A DNA stretch of 39,217 nt from an uncultured Anaerobiospirillum sp. (GTDB taxonomy: Bacteria; Pseudomonadota; Gammaproteobacteria; Enterobacterales; Succinivibrionaceae): NCBI GenBank assembly GCA_944392765.1, contig CALXXU010000019.1, positions 1-39,217 of the forward strand, given 5' to 3'. A model generated the notes under the pieces. That model worked only from the letters and a program-made list of their open reading frames with translations. It did not search any database and had not been told where the DNA came from. Below, piece by piece: positions 15,358 to 23,759 of the stretch (within the stretch, counting starts at the first letter, position 1; every line of letters begins with the position of its first letter). Made by a program: the position numbers and the translations under genes.

Positions 15358-18300
15358 TTAGGCCTCAGGCTTGAGCTTGCGACATTGTTCGTGCAGCTGC
15401 GCGATCAAATCGACGCTCAGATAGACAATAGCGCTGTTGCCGCTGCCATCGAGCTCCAAGAGCGGTTCATCGTAGTGCTCATAGCTAAACTCATTGAGCA
15501 CCTCAATGGCGTAATTGCCCGAAAGCAAGCCGTAGCTGACGCAGATACCATTGAACTCGCCATAGACCATGGCGTCAGTGGCCTGCACCGCCAAGGCCTC
15601 AATCACCTTATGCAGCTTTGGATTGAGTGCAGCGACCGGGCAATCAGCTTCAGTTGGCCCCGCCGTCTGAGGCTGAGCAGTTTCTGGGGCCGCTGGCGTG
15701 CCCTGAGCCCCTGCAGCGCTCTGAGCGCCCGACGTGTCCTGAGCACCAGGCGCGCTCTGAGTATCCAACGCATCCTGAGCACCAGGCGCGTTCTGAGCGC
15801 CCGACATGTCCTGAGCACCAGGCGCGTTCTGAGCGCCCGACGTGTTCTGAGCACCCGACGCATCCTGAGCAGCTGGCGCGCTCGCAGCGGCCGCTTGCTG
15901 CTGGGCTAAGGCCTCGCTTAAGCTTGGCCCGGACTCATCTACCCCCGACTCCTCCTCACGCAACTTGGTGATGACGTCTTGGACTTGGGCACTCTCTAAG
16001 AGCTTAGTGCGGATCTTATTGAGGTCCAGCACCAAATTCTCAGGCTCGTGATAGGTGCGCAGATTCCAGAAAATGCCGCTACGCAACAAGTTCTCATTGG
16101 CGCTGGGCTCAAAGAAGTAGCTTGAGACCATGCTGGCGACCTTATGGGCTTTGTTGTGGCAATCAGCCGTTGGCACTGGAGTTAAGAACATCCGCGCCAA
16201 GAGGTTGATATAGCGCAGCTGAATCTTGTTATCCTCGCGATTTTGCCCTATCTCGTAGCTGACGCTCACCGCCAGGAAGCGCTGCAATTGCTGGATGTGG
16301 TCAAGCTGCAAGTTGAGCGAGTTAACGTCGTTGCCGCTGTAAAGATGCAAGGTGCGCAGCATCAAGTCCTCAAAGAGCAGCGGACCGTCGGCTAAGATGA
16401 TGTTAAGGGCCCCTTGCAGATACTCCAAGACCAAGCGCTCAATCTGATAGCGTCCTTGGGAGGCGTACATCGTCACGATATAGCGCGCGAGCATCCGCAC
16501 TAAGCCGCGCTTGCCCTTGATCGGCACTAAGGCAGCGGTCAGCTCTAAGGCCAAATAGGCATAGTAGAGCGTGGCCTTAAGGCGCAAGTAGAACTCGCGG
16601 CCTTCACTGGTCACTAAGAGCTCAGGCGCAATCACGATAAAGCGCAGATGCTGATAGTGGGCGCGCAAGAGCTTAAAGCTAAAGCGCGGGCTCAACAGCG
16701 ATGGACTTGGCACCAGGCACAGGCCTAAGTTGTCCTCACACAGACGGCCTAAATCGAGCATTTCCTGCTCGAGCACGCCTGAGTTAAAGCCCAAGGCAGC
16801 GCTGGTGGTGGTATTGAGCAATAACTGCTCTAAGCGCTGAGCCCGCTCTAAATCGCAATCAGCCCAGAACTTAGTAGGCCCCTCTAGCTTGCTCTCCTCG
16901 TAATAGGCACTAAGACAAGCCAAGAGAGAAATTGGGCGCTGGGAGTTAAGGGCGGTCTCCACCTCGGCGCTAGGCATTTCACTTGAAAGCTGTGCCTTGA
17001 GTTTATGGGTCAGGCGATGCGACCACTCTTCTACCCGCGCGAGAGGATCAGGACCTGGTTTTGGCTCAACCGACTCTGCGCTCTTAAGTGGCTCTGCGGC
17101 GGCAACCGGACGGATGCCACTTCGTCCCAGGCTCTCTAGGGTATTGACCGGCACGACCGTGGCACTAGGCGCAAAGTCCTCTTTTAACAGGTGCAAGGAG
17201 CCCAATGGGCCAAAGCCGTACAGCACCAAGTTTTGGAGCAAGCGGTTGTAGCTGACACCGTAAATGCTGCACTCTAGCAGCGACAATTGCTGTTGATAGC
17301 CTTGGTTAAAGAGCAAAGCGGAGAGCTCAGGACCACGAATAGAGAGATCGTAAATGGCCTTGAGATCGGTGATACGCGCCAAGGTGTAGAAGCGATCTTC
17401 GTTTTGGCACAAGACGCGTCGCACTACCGGTGCCACATACTTCGTGCACAGCGGTGCCACTTGAGGCGCGAGCGCATTGAACTCAGGATTAGACCAAGCC
17501 AAGGTGCGGTGGGCAAAATCAGGATTAAGCGCAACGCAATTAGTCGCAGTTAAGCCATAAATCCAGTCCTTATGCTCGGCAAACAGCTGGGCTAAGACCG
17601 CTTGGTCTTCAACCTGCTTGAGCTCAGCTTGAGCCATCTTCGGCAGTGGCAGCACCGACAGCGCGCTCTTTAAGGAGAGCGCAATAATGCTCTTGGCCTT
17701 AGGATTGGAGCTCAATGGCAGCTCAGGTTCTATCTGTGCGGCAACCTCCTCAGGTTCCGCTTCCGGTATCGCTTCGGCCTTAGTAGCTTGTAAGGCCTTT
17801 AAGCCCTCGCTCATGGCTTGGGCCAAGAAGCTCGAGCCGCCAAAGGAGCTTGAGTCGAGCTCACCAGCCTCCAGCGCCCCCATACCCTTATGGGCGCTGC
17901 GGGCGGCGCGGCGCTCAGCTTGAGCTTGCGCGGCAATTGCGGCATCGTCATCAAAGAACTCGGCAAATGGCGAATGTTCTGCCAAGTGCTCCGATGCGGG
18001 CTCAGGAGCATGCTCAGGCAGCTCAGTCAGCTCAGTGTCACCATCAAGGTCAAAGAAGTCGAAATCGGCGCGCGCCTTAGCCGCGATGCTATTAGCGCTG
18101 CGCTCGGAGCTGACCACAGGAGCGCCCGCCCCACCTAAATCAAAGAAGTCAGCACCTGCGCTCTTATTAGCACTGGCCTTATTAGCATTGCTCTTGTGCG
18201 CGGCGGCTTGAGCCAAGGCCTGTGCCGCCCCTAAGGTTGGAGGGGCGCTGTGCTGAACCCGCGCGGCGGCTTGCTCTAAGTGCGCCTTTTGCTTGATCCC

Positions 18301-21300
18301 AAAGCGCTCGGCGTAATCGGCTCCAACCTCGGCAGCAGTGGCGGACTTAGCAGCAGAAATGCCCGCTGACTTAGCTGCGGAATTGGCCGCTAGCTTGGTG
18401 GCAGTCTTAGGCACTGACTGAGCGGCAGTCTTAGGCGCGTGAGCCCCTAAATCAGTCTTACGGGCATGAGCCAGCTCAGCCGCAGCGTCCTCACTTTCCT
18501 CGGACGCTTCAGGCTTATCGGCCAAAATTTCTGGCAGCTCACCGGTGCGCAGGAAATGCTGCACGATGTCCGTGACTACGGTCGTAAGCTCACTGTTTAA
18601 GTGCGCACTAGGCTCATTAGGGTTAGCTTCAGCGACCAACTTAAAGCCCGCTTGCTTGAGCTCAGCGGCGGCCACGCTCTGCGTTAAGTCAAGCAAGGTC
18701 TTGACGTATTTAGGATTGGTCTCTTGCAGCAGCACATAGGCTTGAGCTTGATCCGTGCTTATGGCCGAACCATCGCTTAAGCGCACCTCGTGCATCTGAG
18801 CAATCAAGGCATCTTGCTCACGCAGCTGCCGGGTCAAGCTCTCAGTGCTTACTTGGGTGAGCTCTAAATTCTGGTAGCTGGGATCGCGCTGCACTAAGCA
18901 ATAAAGAGAGCGTGCCATCAAGCGCAAAACGATGATGTTAAGGGGCAAGGAAGCGGTAAAGGAGTCATCCTTGAGCAGGCGCCAGGTATTGTGCGCAAGC
19001 GTCCCCTGATCCTTAGGGGCAAAGAGCACTAAGTTGAGCACAATAAGCTCGAAGAATTGCTCTGGAATCGCACTGAGCTTAGGGCCGTAGTGTTCTACCA
19101 GGCGCGTGATAAATAAGTTGAAGGCGTAAGGATTTGCGCGCGCCACCGCAAGATAAAAGCGCTCGAGATTGACGTGCTCTTCTGGGTGCTGCAAATAGCG
19201 CTCAAAGTACACCAAGCCGTGGTAGAAGGCCGCTGGTATCAGGTCGATCGTCTTTTGCACGCTAAAGTTATAGTGGGCTAAGGCCAAAAGCTGCAACGCA
19301 GCGCGCTCACTTGCACTGGCCCCTAAAGTGAGCGGCGCAAAGAGCGGGCGCAGAACCAGCTCAAAGCACATCACTTGGTCTAAGCGCGCCTTTTGCTTGA
19401 GCGGATTGAGCACAAATTGCTTGAGATTGGTGCCGTAATCCTGATTTAAATCAGGATAGTCCCGTGCCACCTCGTGCTCGGGATCGGTCGCTTTAGTGGC
19501 ATTCCAGACCAAGTAGCTGTGGTGGAGGAAGGACAGTTCATCCCAGACCCAAGGCACTAAGTGAAAGCGCTCTAAGGCCCCCAAGGAGCAGGCGCGCTGC
19601 AGCGCCTCAAATTCACCTAAGTTGACCCAACGGGCAAAGGCGATCCTATTCTCATTGAGCTGATTGACGCTGTAGTCAAAGGTACGCCCCAAGTGCTCGC
19701 CTGACCACTCGCCCTTAAAATCATTAGGATCGACCAAGGCCGCCTGGGTAGCGCCCAAGCGCTTAGCGGTGCTAGGCCCAAAGGACACCGCCTTATCTGC
19801 GTTGAGCTTACGGCGCAGGCGCTTACCTTTAGCTCCAAAGGCATCTAAATTGAGCTGCGCCTCTTGCTCTTGGTGATAGCGCTCTTCGATCGCAGCCAAG
19901 TAAGCCTCATAGAGGCTATTTTGGGCTTGTTGCAGCAACTCCCGGCCATTGTCGACCGACATCGGATTGTTGACTAAGTCACTAACTTCCGTGCCTAAAT
20001 CGAGGGCACAAGCCTCAGGCATAGCCGCAACCGGTGCTGACCACGTAGCATCCTGTGGGGCGACCGCCAAATCATAGCCATTGAAGTAGCAGCACAGCTT
20101 GGTCTTGCTAAAGTCCGGCAGCATCAGGCGCACATTGTCATCGTGCTTAAGCTCGCAGGCAAGTAATTCCATCTGAGCGCTCAGCTCAGGGTCGCAGCGC
20201 CCCAGCGCCGTTTGCAGCAGGTTAAGAAAGCCCGCATCAAAGCCGGTACGCACGCCCTTGGTCATCATGAGCAAGGTCACTTGCTCCGGATCAACCTGCG
20301 CAGGCAGCGCGCTCTTTAAATCGTCATAGTAAGCTGCAGGATTTACCGCTAATGCCGCGACATCAAGGCCTTGGGCATATTGGCCGTAGTCAAAACGGTC
20401 AAAATCCTCCTGAGCCTTACCTGAAGTAGGCTCTGCCAGCGCGCCGCTGCCATCAGCTGGGTTGAGAGTAGAGCTTCGAGCTGAGCTCTCTCCCTGAAAG
20501 GCCATTTGCTCTGGGCTAGCTTCCTGGGCTGCCGCTTGGCCTTGGGCTGCAGCTTGGCCCTGGGCTGCAGCTTGGCCCTGGGCAGCAGCTTGGCCTTGGG
20601 CAGCAGCTTGGCCCTGGGCTGCAGCTTGGCCTTGGGCAGCAGCTTGGCCCTGGGCTGCAGCTTGGCTCTGAGCTGCCGCGCTCTTTTTGGCAGCGGCAGC
20701 CGCCCGTACCGCCTCAGCGATGACGCGCGCGGCATCGGATACCACCGGCTCAGCTGCATCATTCTTGCGCTTATTGCGGCTCTTCTTTTGGGCGGCTAAG
20801 GCAGCGGCTAACGTGGCCGCAGCCTCAGCTTCCTTTTGGGCCATCTGCTCATCTTCACGGCGCTTTTCCTCATCAAAGCGCAGCTTGGCCGCATGCAGCT
20901 CACGGGCGAGCACGACGTCGTGTTGATCTTCCCAATCAAAGGCCGCACCAGTTTTCGCTTCGATCGCCTGCACCATCGAGCTCGCTTGCAGCTGGGCTAA
21001 GCTTGATTGAGCCGAGCGCAAAGGCTCCAGCACACGTTCTAGGCGCTGCTCTAAGCGGCGCTGGCGCTGATTGCTGTTGATCTCCGAAAGTGGCCGCAGC
21101 GAGAGCGGACGGCGTGGCGCCTCCACTTGCTCGGGCGTCACATAAATCTTAGGGCAGGCCTCTTGGTAGTCCTCCGCCAGCTCACGCTTGTACGGGAAAT
21201 TGTCCGGAATTTTAATCGCCTGATGGGACGGGGCGATCGTGCGCGCTACGATATCAAGTGCGGTCGAGTGTTCAGCATCCGGAAGCTTAGGCAGGACGTA

Positions 21301-21930
21301 CTTAGGATCGGAGTAATCGTAGTGATAGGAGCCAATATCGCAGGCGTAGGAGTAAAGCGTGCGGATATAGCGCATGCCATCATGGGGCAGAGGATGCTCA
21401 TCTAAGATCGTTTGCAGCACCGAGCGTTGGTTAGCGTCCAGACTGCGTACCTGGGCAGCGCCCAAGAACTCAAAGACGCGCAGCATGATGTTGTAGTTAG
21501 AGAGCTTTTCTTTAGCGCGGGTAATGGTCTCAAGCTCACCTACGGTGTGGCGCTCTTTGCGCTCTGCCACCAAGCGCTGCAAGGTCGCGATATCGGCATC
21601 GCTGGTGATATCAGGACGCTTGAGCAAGTAGACCGTTTGATAAATCGAGAGGTTAGACGGCACCGACAGAGGCACGATGCAAATACCAGAGCGCTCTAAG
21701 ATGCGTACGATCTTGTACCAGCAGTCGCTATTGATAATGCCGTCAGGCTCAACAAAGTACGAAGATGGCAGCTCCAAGCGCATATCAGCAAAAAGCTGTT
21801 GCACTTCAATCGGATAAATGCCGCGATGCAGGGCTTGCTTACACACCCCATTTAAGGCGCGGGTAAAGGTAACAGGCAATGGCTCCTTGCGATTGATGAG
21901 CGCTACGATGTTTTCTAACGCGTACAGCAT
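15358..21930 (-). CDS. Giant unrecognised protein, ~2190 aa, with low-complexity linkers
   Basis: I do not recognise this family. Start ATG 21930 has GGAGGT 10-11 bases upstream; an in-frame ATG at 21951 would add seven residues but lacks a comparable site. Layout: ~1-290 folded, mixed alpha/beta (start MLYALENIVALIN); ~300-420 charged helices suited to a coiled coil; ~420-470 repeats of AQGQAA; ~480-1120 a long, mainly helical folded region rich in Leu and aromatic residues; ~1125-1430 an Ala/Glu/Asp/Lys-rich linker with FFDLGG or FFDLDGD short motifs; ~1440-2000 a second helical region; ~2010-2080 GAQ(N/D)x repeats; ~2095-2190 a small terminal domain. There is no signal peptide or membrane segment, so it is probably cytoplasmic. 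Repeated folded blocks joined by disordered linkers suggest a scaffold (inference). Confidence 0.85.
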   Translation of the reverse strand: MLYALENIVALINRKEPLPVTFTRALNGVCKQALHRGIYPIEVQQLFADMRLELPSSYFVEPDGIINSDCWYKIVRILERSGICIVPLSVPSNLSIYQTVYLLKRPDITSDADIATLQRLVAERKERHTVGELETITRAKEKLSNYNIMLRVFEFLGAAQVRSLDANQRSVLQTILDEHPLPHDGMRYIRTLYSYACDIGSYHYDYSDPKYVLPKLPDAEHSTALDIVARTIAPSHQAIKIPDNFPYKRELAEDYQEACPKIYVTPEQVEAPRRPLSLRPLSEINSNQRQRRLEQRLERVLEPLRSAQSSLAQLQASSMVQAIEAKTGAAFDWEDQHDVVLARELHAAKLRFDEEKRREDEQMAQKEAEAAATLAAALAAQKKSRNKRKNDAAEPVVSDAARVIAEAVRAAAAAKKSAAAQSQAAAQGQAAAQGQAAAQGQAAAQGQAAAQGQAAAQGQAAAQGQAAAQEASPEQMAFQGESSARSSTLNPADGSGALAEPTSGKAQEDFDRFDYGQYAQGLDVAALAVNPAAYYDDLKSALPAQVDPEQVTLLMMTKGVRTGFDAGFLNLLQTALGRCDPELSAQMELLACELKHDDNVRLMLPDFSKTKLCCYFNGYDLAVAPQDATWSAPVAAMPEACALDLGTEVSDLVNNPMSVDNGRELLQQAQNSLYEAYLAAIEERYHQEQEAQLNLDAFGAKGKRLRRKLNADKAVSFGPSTAKRLGATQAALVDPNDFKGEWSGEHLGRTFDYSVNQLNENRIAFARWVNLGEFEALQRACSLGALERFHLVPWVWDELSFLHHSYLVWNATKATDPEHEVARDYPDLNQDYGTNLKQFVLNPLKQKARLDQVMCFELVLRPLFAPLTLGASASERAALQLLALAHYNFSVQKTIDLIPAAFYHGLVYFERYLQHPEEHVNLERFYLAVARANPYAFNLFITRLVEHYGPKLSAIPEQFFELIVLNLVLFAPKDQGTLAHNTWRLLKDDSFTASLPLNIIVLRLMARSLYCLVQRDPSYQNLELTQVSTESLTRQLREQDALIAQMHEVRLSDGSAISTDQAQAYVLLQETNPKYVKTLLDLTQSVAAAELKQAGFKLVAEANPNEPSAHLNSELTTVVTDIVQHFLRTGELPEILADKPEASEESEDAAAELAHARKTDLGAHAPKTAAQSVPKTATKLAANSAAKSAGISAAKSATAAEVGADYAERFGIKQKAHLEQAAARVQHSAPPTLGAAQALAQAAAHKSNANKASANKSAGADFFDLGGAGAPVVSSERSANSIAAKARADFDFFDLDGDTELTELPEHAPEPASEHLAEHSPFAEFFDDDAAIAAQAQAERRAARSAHKGMGALEAGELDSSSFGGSSFLAQAMSEGLKALQATKAEAIPEAEPEEVAAQIEPELPLSSNPKAKSIIALSLKSALSVLPLPKMAQAELKQVEDQAVLAQLFAEHKDWIYGLTATNCVALNPDFAHRTLAWSNPEFNALAPQVAPLCTKYVAPVVRRVLCQNEDRFYTLARITDLKAIYDLSIRGPELSALLFNQGYQQQLSLLECSIYGVSYNRLLQNLVLYGFGPLGSLHLLKEDFAPSATVVPVNTLESLGRSGIRPVAAAEPLKSAESVEPKPGPDPLARVEEWSHRLTHKLKAQLSSEMPSAEVETALNSQRPISLLACLSAYYEESKLEGPTKFWADCDLERAQRLEQLLLNTTTSAALGFNSGVLEQEMLDLGRLCEDNLGLCLVPSPSLLSPRFSFKLLRAHYQHLRFIVIAPELLVTSEGREFYLRLKATLYYAYLALELTAALVPIKGKRGLVRMLARYIVTMYASQGRYQIERLVLEYLQGALNIILADGPLLFEDLMLRTLHLYSGNDVNSLNLQLDHIQQLQRFLAVSVSYEIGQNREDNKIQLRYINLLARMFLTPVPTADCHNKAHKVASMVSSYFFEPSANENLLRSGIFWNLRTYHEPENLVLDLNKIRTKLLESAQVQDVITKLREEESGVDESGPSLSEALAQQQAAAASAPAAQDASGAQNTSGAQNAPGAQDMSGAQNAPGAQDALDTQSAPGAQDTSGAQSAAGAQGTPAAPETAQPQTAGPTEADCPVAALNPKLHKVIEALAVQATDAMVYGEFNGICVSYGLLSGNYAIEVLNEFSYEHYDEPLLELDGSGNSAIVYLSVDLIAQLHEQCRKLKPEA
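15690..15900 (-). repeat. 15-bp-based repeats encoding GAQxx pentapeptides
   Basis: Minus-strand units encode SGAQN, PGAQD and related pentapeptides about ten times near the C-terminus of the giant protein. They are in frame and variable at the first and last positions. Confidence 0.75.
20525..20675 (-). repeat. 18-bp tandem repeat encoding AQGQAA
   Basis: About eight copies of an 18-bp unit (plus strand GCAGCTTGGCCTTGGGCA and close variants) encode six-residue AQGQAA units in the giant protein. Near-identical copies suggest recent expansion, and the length probably varies between strains. Confidence 0.85.
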
Positions 21931-22707
21931 TAATCCCTTACCTCCACACAAACCTCAGCAGCTTAACGCCGCCCACCAGGTGACCACGCCACCTACCCTG
22001 CAACCGGCCCGCCTGCACCAGCACGACCTGCACTGACACAACCAGCACAGGCACAACCTGTACTGACACAACCAGCACAGGCACAACCTGTACTGACACA
22101 ACCAACACAGGCACGACCAGCACTGACAGCACCGGGCGCTTGCGCCACTCACTTGGCTCGACCGAGCACCAAGCTGGCAATTGGCCCGCCAGCGACAAGC
22201 AACCGGCACGCATCCGGCCCAATCAGCAGCCCTCAGACAGAACCTGAAAAGACCTGACGTCCCAGGACACCAATCCGAACCGACCAGCCATTAATCCGGC
22301 ACTAAAAAATTCTGTAAATTTTTAGCTAAAAACTTGCCAGCATAGGACCGTTCAACTAGGCGCCACGGCCGTCTGGCCCGTTTTTGCTTGGGAGCGCACA
22401 GCCTGACCACGTAAATTGAGCGCAAGATCTCTGACTTTGCTAAACTAAAGTGTTTAATTTCACGCAAAAAATGGCCCAAACCGCCCTGCGCGGCGGGAAA
22501 AGACAATTTTAGCGAATTTTGCGCGCCCACGACACTGTGCTTAGGCGGTAAAAGAAAAGCCGCACGCAACTTGGATACTAGTAGGCAAGTTCCAAAAATG
22601 TAGCCTACCTCACAGACTAAACGGCGTACTTTGGCGACAATAAGCCCATCGATAAGAACCAGCCTGCAAAGCAGAGCTGGGATTAGGAGCAAGATAGGAG
22701 AATTGTC
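21931..22707. other. Intergenic region between giant gene and HIT gene
   Basis: About 780 bp between divergent genes. It holds a 30-bp tandem repeat (22018-22131) and then AT-richer sequence from about 22290 that should contain the promoters of both genes. A minus-strand frame across the repeat (21938-22222) reads as VVPVLVVSVQ repeats and has no support as a gene. Confidence 0.5.
22018..22131. repeat. 30-bp tandem repeat, ~3.8 copies
   Basis: The unit begins CCAGCACAGGCACAACCTGT. The first copy (22018-22041) lacks six bases, two copies are identical (22042-22071, 22072-22101) and the last (22102-22131) is diverged. It lies ~90 bp upstream of the giant gene's start and has no spacers, so it is not a CRISPR array. 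Confidence 0.85.
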
Positions 22708-23133
22708 ATGGCAGATTGCATGTACTGCAACGAGACTCACGAGAAGCGTGCTGAGCTGTTAATTGAGGTAGGCAAGTTACCACACTCGACCCTGTTTATC
22801 CTCAAGAACCAGAACCACTTAGGCCGCGTGGTCATTGCCTTAAACTGCCACCGCACTGAGCTCTTTGAGTTAAGCGAGGAAGAGCGCAATGGCTACTTTG
22901 CCGACGTTGCCCGCGTCTCCAAGGCCATGAAGGAGCTCTTCAACCCAGACAAGATCAACTACGGTATCTTCGGTGACGGCGTACCACACGTCCACATGCA
23001 CATGGTGCCAAAGTACAAGGACCAACTGCAGTGGGGTCACTTCTTCTGGGATAAGGGCGAAAAGGAAGTCTATCTGAGCGACGAAGAGTACGCCAAGATG
23101 GTAGCTGACTACAAGGCTAAGCTCGGCATCTAA
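22708..23133 (+). CDS. HIT-family nucleotide hydrolase/transferase-like protein, 141 aa
   Basis: HIT proteins act on nucleoside phosphoramidates, dinucleoside polyphosphates and related substrates through a histidine triad. Here the triad is H94-V-H96-M-H98 within GVPHVHMHMVPKY, as in the family consensus. The N-terminal CMYC (residues 4-7) resembles the zinc-binding Cys pair of some HIT members. Length (141) and the final helix are typical of the Fhit/HIT branch rather than the shorter HinT. ATG has TAGGAGA a few bases upstream. The gene stands alone between a long upstream spacer and its own terminator. The exact substrate cannot be inferred. Confidence 0.9.
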   Translation: MADCMYCNETHEKRAELLIEVGKLPHSTLFILKNQNHLGRVVIALNCHRTELFELSEEERNGYFADVARVSKAMKELFNPDKINYGIFGDGVPHVHMHMVPKYKDQLQWGHFFWDKGEKEVYLSDEEYAKMVADYKAKLGI

Positions 23134-23162
23134 GCTACGTCCAACAATACCTCAACTTGACT

Positions 23163-23186
23163 GGGCACCTACGGGTGCCCTTTTTT
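23163..23186 (+). terminator. Intrinsic terminator of the HIT gene
   Basis: GGGCACC-tacg-GGTGCCC followed by six T, 29 bases after the stop at 23133. Confidence 0.92.
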
Positions 23187-23200
23187 ATGCCTGCTGCCGC

Positions 23201-23530
23201 CATTGCAAAATATAAACGATTACTTATCAATGCCAAGCCAAAGTCCCCGTCTTTACTGCAAAATTTTGCAATGAAATGCAAAACACTGCAAAAATTTGCA
23301 GGCAAAGGATCCAACGCTAGAAATAGTGCCGAACTTGCTCGCTACTCAGCGCTCTCAGAGAGCCATTCATGCAAACTATCCCCTATTTAAGCCCTGACAT
23401 TCAACTGGTGCAAGCAGCTGCGATTTCGTTGCATTTTTGCAAAAACATCGCACTTTTTCAGATTTACATCACAAAACTGAAGGGTGATCTTTGCAAGTTT
23501 TGCAGAGCTTCTGCAAAATCACCTGCAAAG
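23201..23530. promoter_or_regulatory. Cluster of TGCAAA/TTTGCA dyads upstream of the sucrose genes
   Basis: About a dozen TGCAA/TTGCA words lie within 330 bp. Three form clear dyads: TGCAAAATTTTGCA (23257-23270, perfect), CTGCAAA-aa-TTTGCAG (23286-23301) and TTTTGCAGA-gct-TCTGCAAAA (23498-23518). The density is far above that of the rest of the window. It could be a multi-site operator for a DNA-binding regulator or a nucleoid-protein site; no regulator gene is adjacent. This stretch and the remaining bases to 23759 contain no supported gene. Confidence 0.5.
23458..23473 (+). promoter_or_regulatory. Weak CRP-like site upstream of the sucrose permease
   Basis: TCAGA-tttaca-TCACA matches 8 of 10 core positions of the TGTGA-N6-TCACA CRP consensus. 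It lies ~290 bp before the permease start. Catabolite control of a sucrose operon would be expected, but this site alone is weak. Confidence 0.35.
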
Positions 23531-23703
23531 GATGACGCAGAGATTACATGGTTGGGCTCCCTAGAGACTCACCTGTCATGAGCCCTGCGTGCAATGCATT
23601 TATACCAAGCCCCAGTAGCGCTTGTGGTGGAGTTGCTACCGGCTTGATCTTAAGGATACGCTCGCATTAGAGCGCTCCAAGTACCAACTGAGCCCATTAC
23701 GAG

Positions 23704-23720
23704 GCGCTTGTGGCAAGCGC
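23704..23720. promoter_or_regulatory. Candidate operator dyad before cscB
   Basis: GCGCTT-gtggc-AAGCGC is a perfect 6+6 inverted repeat 40 bases before the permease ATG. The left half with its spacer start (GCGCTTGTGG) recurs at 23618-23627, 86 bp upstream. This arrangement would suit a repressor such as a LacI/CscR-type protein, but no such gene is in the window. Confidence 0.45.
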
Positions 23721-23759
23721 TGAACCTTGGGCCCAGTATGACTTGGTTTGAGGTGTGTT

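Noticed and set aside
22018-22131. Possible CRISPR array
   Set aside because: The 30-bp units follow each other with no spacers, and there are no cas genes in the window.
21938-22222. Minus-strand frame with VVPVLVVSVQ repeats before the giant gene
   Set aside because: The repeat protein is simply the translation of a 30-bp DNA repeat; it overlaps the giant gene's start and ribosome binding site.
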